From Desulfobacteraceae bacterium (GTDB lineage: Bacteria > Desulfobacterota > Desulfobacteria > Desulfobacterales > Desulfosalsimonadaceae), in assembly GCA_011389935.1 (NCBI GenBank), contig JAABTJ010000007.1:1-64000 (forward strand): DNA of 64,000 nucleotides. Reading direction: 5' to 3'. The stretch's first letter is position 1; each line of letters opens with the position of its first letter. A program made the translations under genes and the position numbers. The notes beneath the pieces were generated by a model, which saw only the letters and a list, made by a program, of their open reading frames with translations, ran no database searches and was not told where the DNA came from. Shown piece after piece: positions 63,333-64,000 of the stretch.

Positions 63333-64000
63333 CTATTTTTCACCGTTGGCCACCTCCACGATGATTTTCTGCGCCAGCCCCCTGCCGAGAACATAGCGCT
63401 GGTCATCTGCAACCACGACCACCTGCCCCTTGCCGAAATTGTTGAGGATTTCGACTTTATCCCCGACCCGAAGCCCCATGCTCATCAACCGCACCCTCGA
63501 GGCATTGCCGCCGATAAGGTCTTTAATGACAAGCTTTTCACCGGGCTTTGCCAGTACCAGCGGCATCTTTTGGGCCCTTTCTGTCTGGCACCGGGCGCAT
63601 ATGCCGTAAATCTCCATCCGGTGCTGCAGCATATAGAAATTGTAATCCCGGGCGATCCTGCGCTGCAATTCTTCGAGCTGATGGCTTTCAAACTCGACAA
63701 CATTTCCGCACTTGGTGCATACCATGTGGTCATGATGCTGCCCCAGGTGTTTGTGTTCATAGTGCTGCACCCCGTTTTGAAAATGGTTTTTCTGTGCAAA
63801 ACCAAAACGGCACATCAATTCCAGGGTCTCGACGATAAATTCGCTTGAGAACGAATACCCCTGCATTTTCAGGTAGGCTTCAAGGTCTTCCGGGGTGATG
63901 TGGTCTTCGTTTAAAAGGAAGGCGTCCAGTACCACCAGCCTGTCTTCCAGGCAGTCAATGGCTTCCTGGCGGAACAGTTTTTCAAATTGCTCCCGCTCGA
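63333..64000 (-). CDS. Fur-family regulator fused to a FeoA domain (5' end beyond the window)
   Basis: The frame stays open to the right edge, so the start is missing; 221 codons are visible. The Fur part (~1-140) has a winged helix (ITPEDLEAYLKMQGY), histidine-rich HKHLGQHHDHMVCTKCGNVVEF, and a second CxxC in GICARCQTE for structural zinc. From about residue 145 an SH3-like FeoA domain follows (MPLVLAKPGEKLVIKDLIGG, LMSMGLRVGDKVEIL, VVADDQRYVLGRGLAQKI). Such a fusion would link metal-sensing DNA binding to an iron-transport accessory fold. A GTG at 63935 is inside the Fur domain and is not the true start. Confidence 0.85.
   Translation of the reverse strand, partial: EREQFEKLFRQEAIDCLEDRLVVLDAFLLNEDHITPEDLEAYLKMQGYSFSSEFIVETLELMCRFGFAQKNHFQNGVQHYEHKHLGQHHDHMVCTKCGNVVEFESHQLEELQRRIARDYNFYMLQHRMEIYGICARCQTERAQKMPLVLAKPGEKLVIKDLIGGNASRVRLMSMGLRVGDKVEILNNFGKGQVVVVADDQRYVLGRGLAQKIIVEVANGEK

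Overview
The window looks like chromosomal DNA of a strictly anaerobic, sulfate-reducing Desulfobacterota (Desulfobacterales-like) bacterium. The main evidence is a complete CO dehydrogenase/acetyl-CoA synthase operon (corrinoid protein, CODH, ACS and methyltransferase) preceded by a corrinoid-activating ASKHA protein, next to beta-oxidation genes, AcnB and corrinoid adenosyltransferase. This is typical of organisms that oxidise acyl-CoA completely through a reversible Wood-Ljungdahl pathway. Species cannot be named from the sequence alone. There is no phage, plasmid, IS element or CRISPR array, and gene density is high.

Layout. 1-1250: the classical tRNA-Thr/Tyr/Gly/Thr-tuf operon on the minus strand. 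1355-4652: a promoter and folded leader RNA, the lytic transglycosylase MltD, tRNA-Arg and a universal stress protein. 4661-12094: a signalling island with a hybrid PAS histidine kinase, a sigma54-type promoter, a REC-PAS-GAF-GGDEF-EAL protein, and three PilZ genes in which a split pair faces a fused paralogue. 12275-15804: a TetR regulator, a 32-bp perfect palindrome lying on a promoter, a saccharopine-dehydrogenase-family gene and an FGGY kinase. 15840-29627: housekeeping and metabolic genes (two YkgJ cysteine-cluster proteins, dgt, dus, dienoyl-CoA isomerase-like crotonase, rimO, ispB, two envelope proteins, an M24 peptidase, a gamma carbonic anhydrase, apgM and a PP-loop-like protein).

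29907-33139: a compact ECF sigma/anti-sigma operon with a secreted Pro-Asp-Arg repeat protein and a TPR plus outer-membrane beta-barrel protein. This is the best candidate for an undescribed system. 33458-49446: DJ-1-like protein, tRNA-Val, PBP1A, argA-type GNAT, pgk, radC, gpsA, gyrA, thiolase, NRDE protein, cobO and an Old-Yellow-Enzyme dienoyl-CoA reductase. 49722-52190: acnB, ending at a bidirectional terminator.

52433-64000: on the minus strand, read from the right, a Fur-FeoA fusion regulator, the RACo-type activator, then acsD-acsA-acsB-acsC-acsE. AcsD carries an unusual ~170-residue Ala/Lys/Glu-rich tail. The methyl branch passes from methyl-THF through AcsE to the AcsCD corrinoid protein, CODH supplies or consumes CO, AcsB makes or splits acetyl-CoA, and RACo re-reduces inactive corrinoid. 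CobO supports corrinoid supply, and thiolase, crotonase and the dienoyl-CoA reductase feed acetyl-CoA in.
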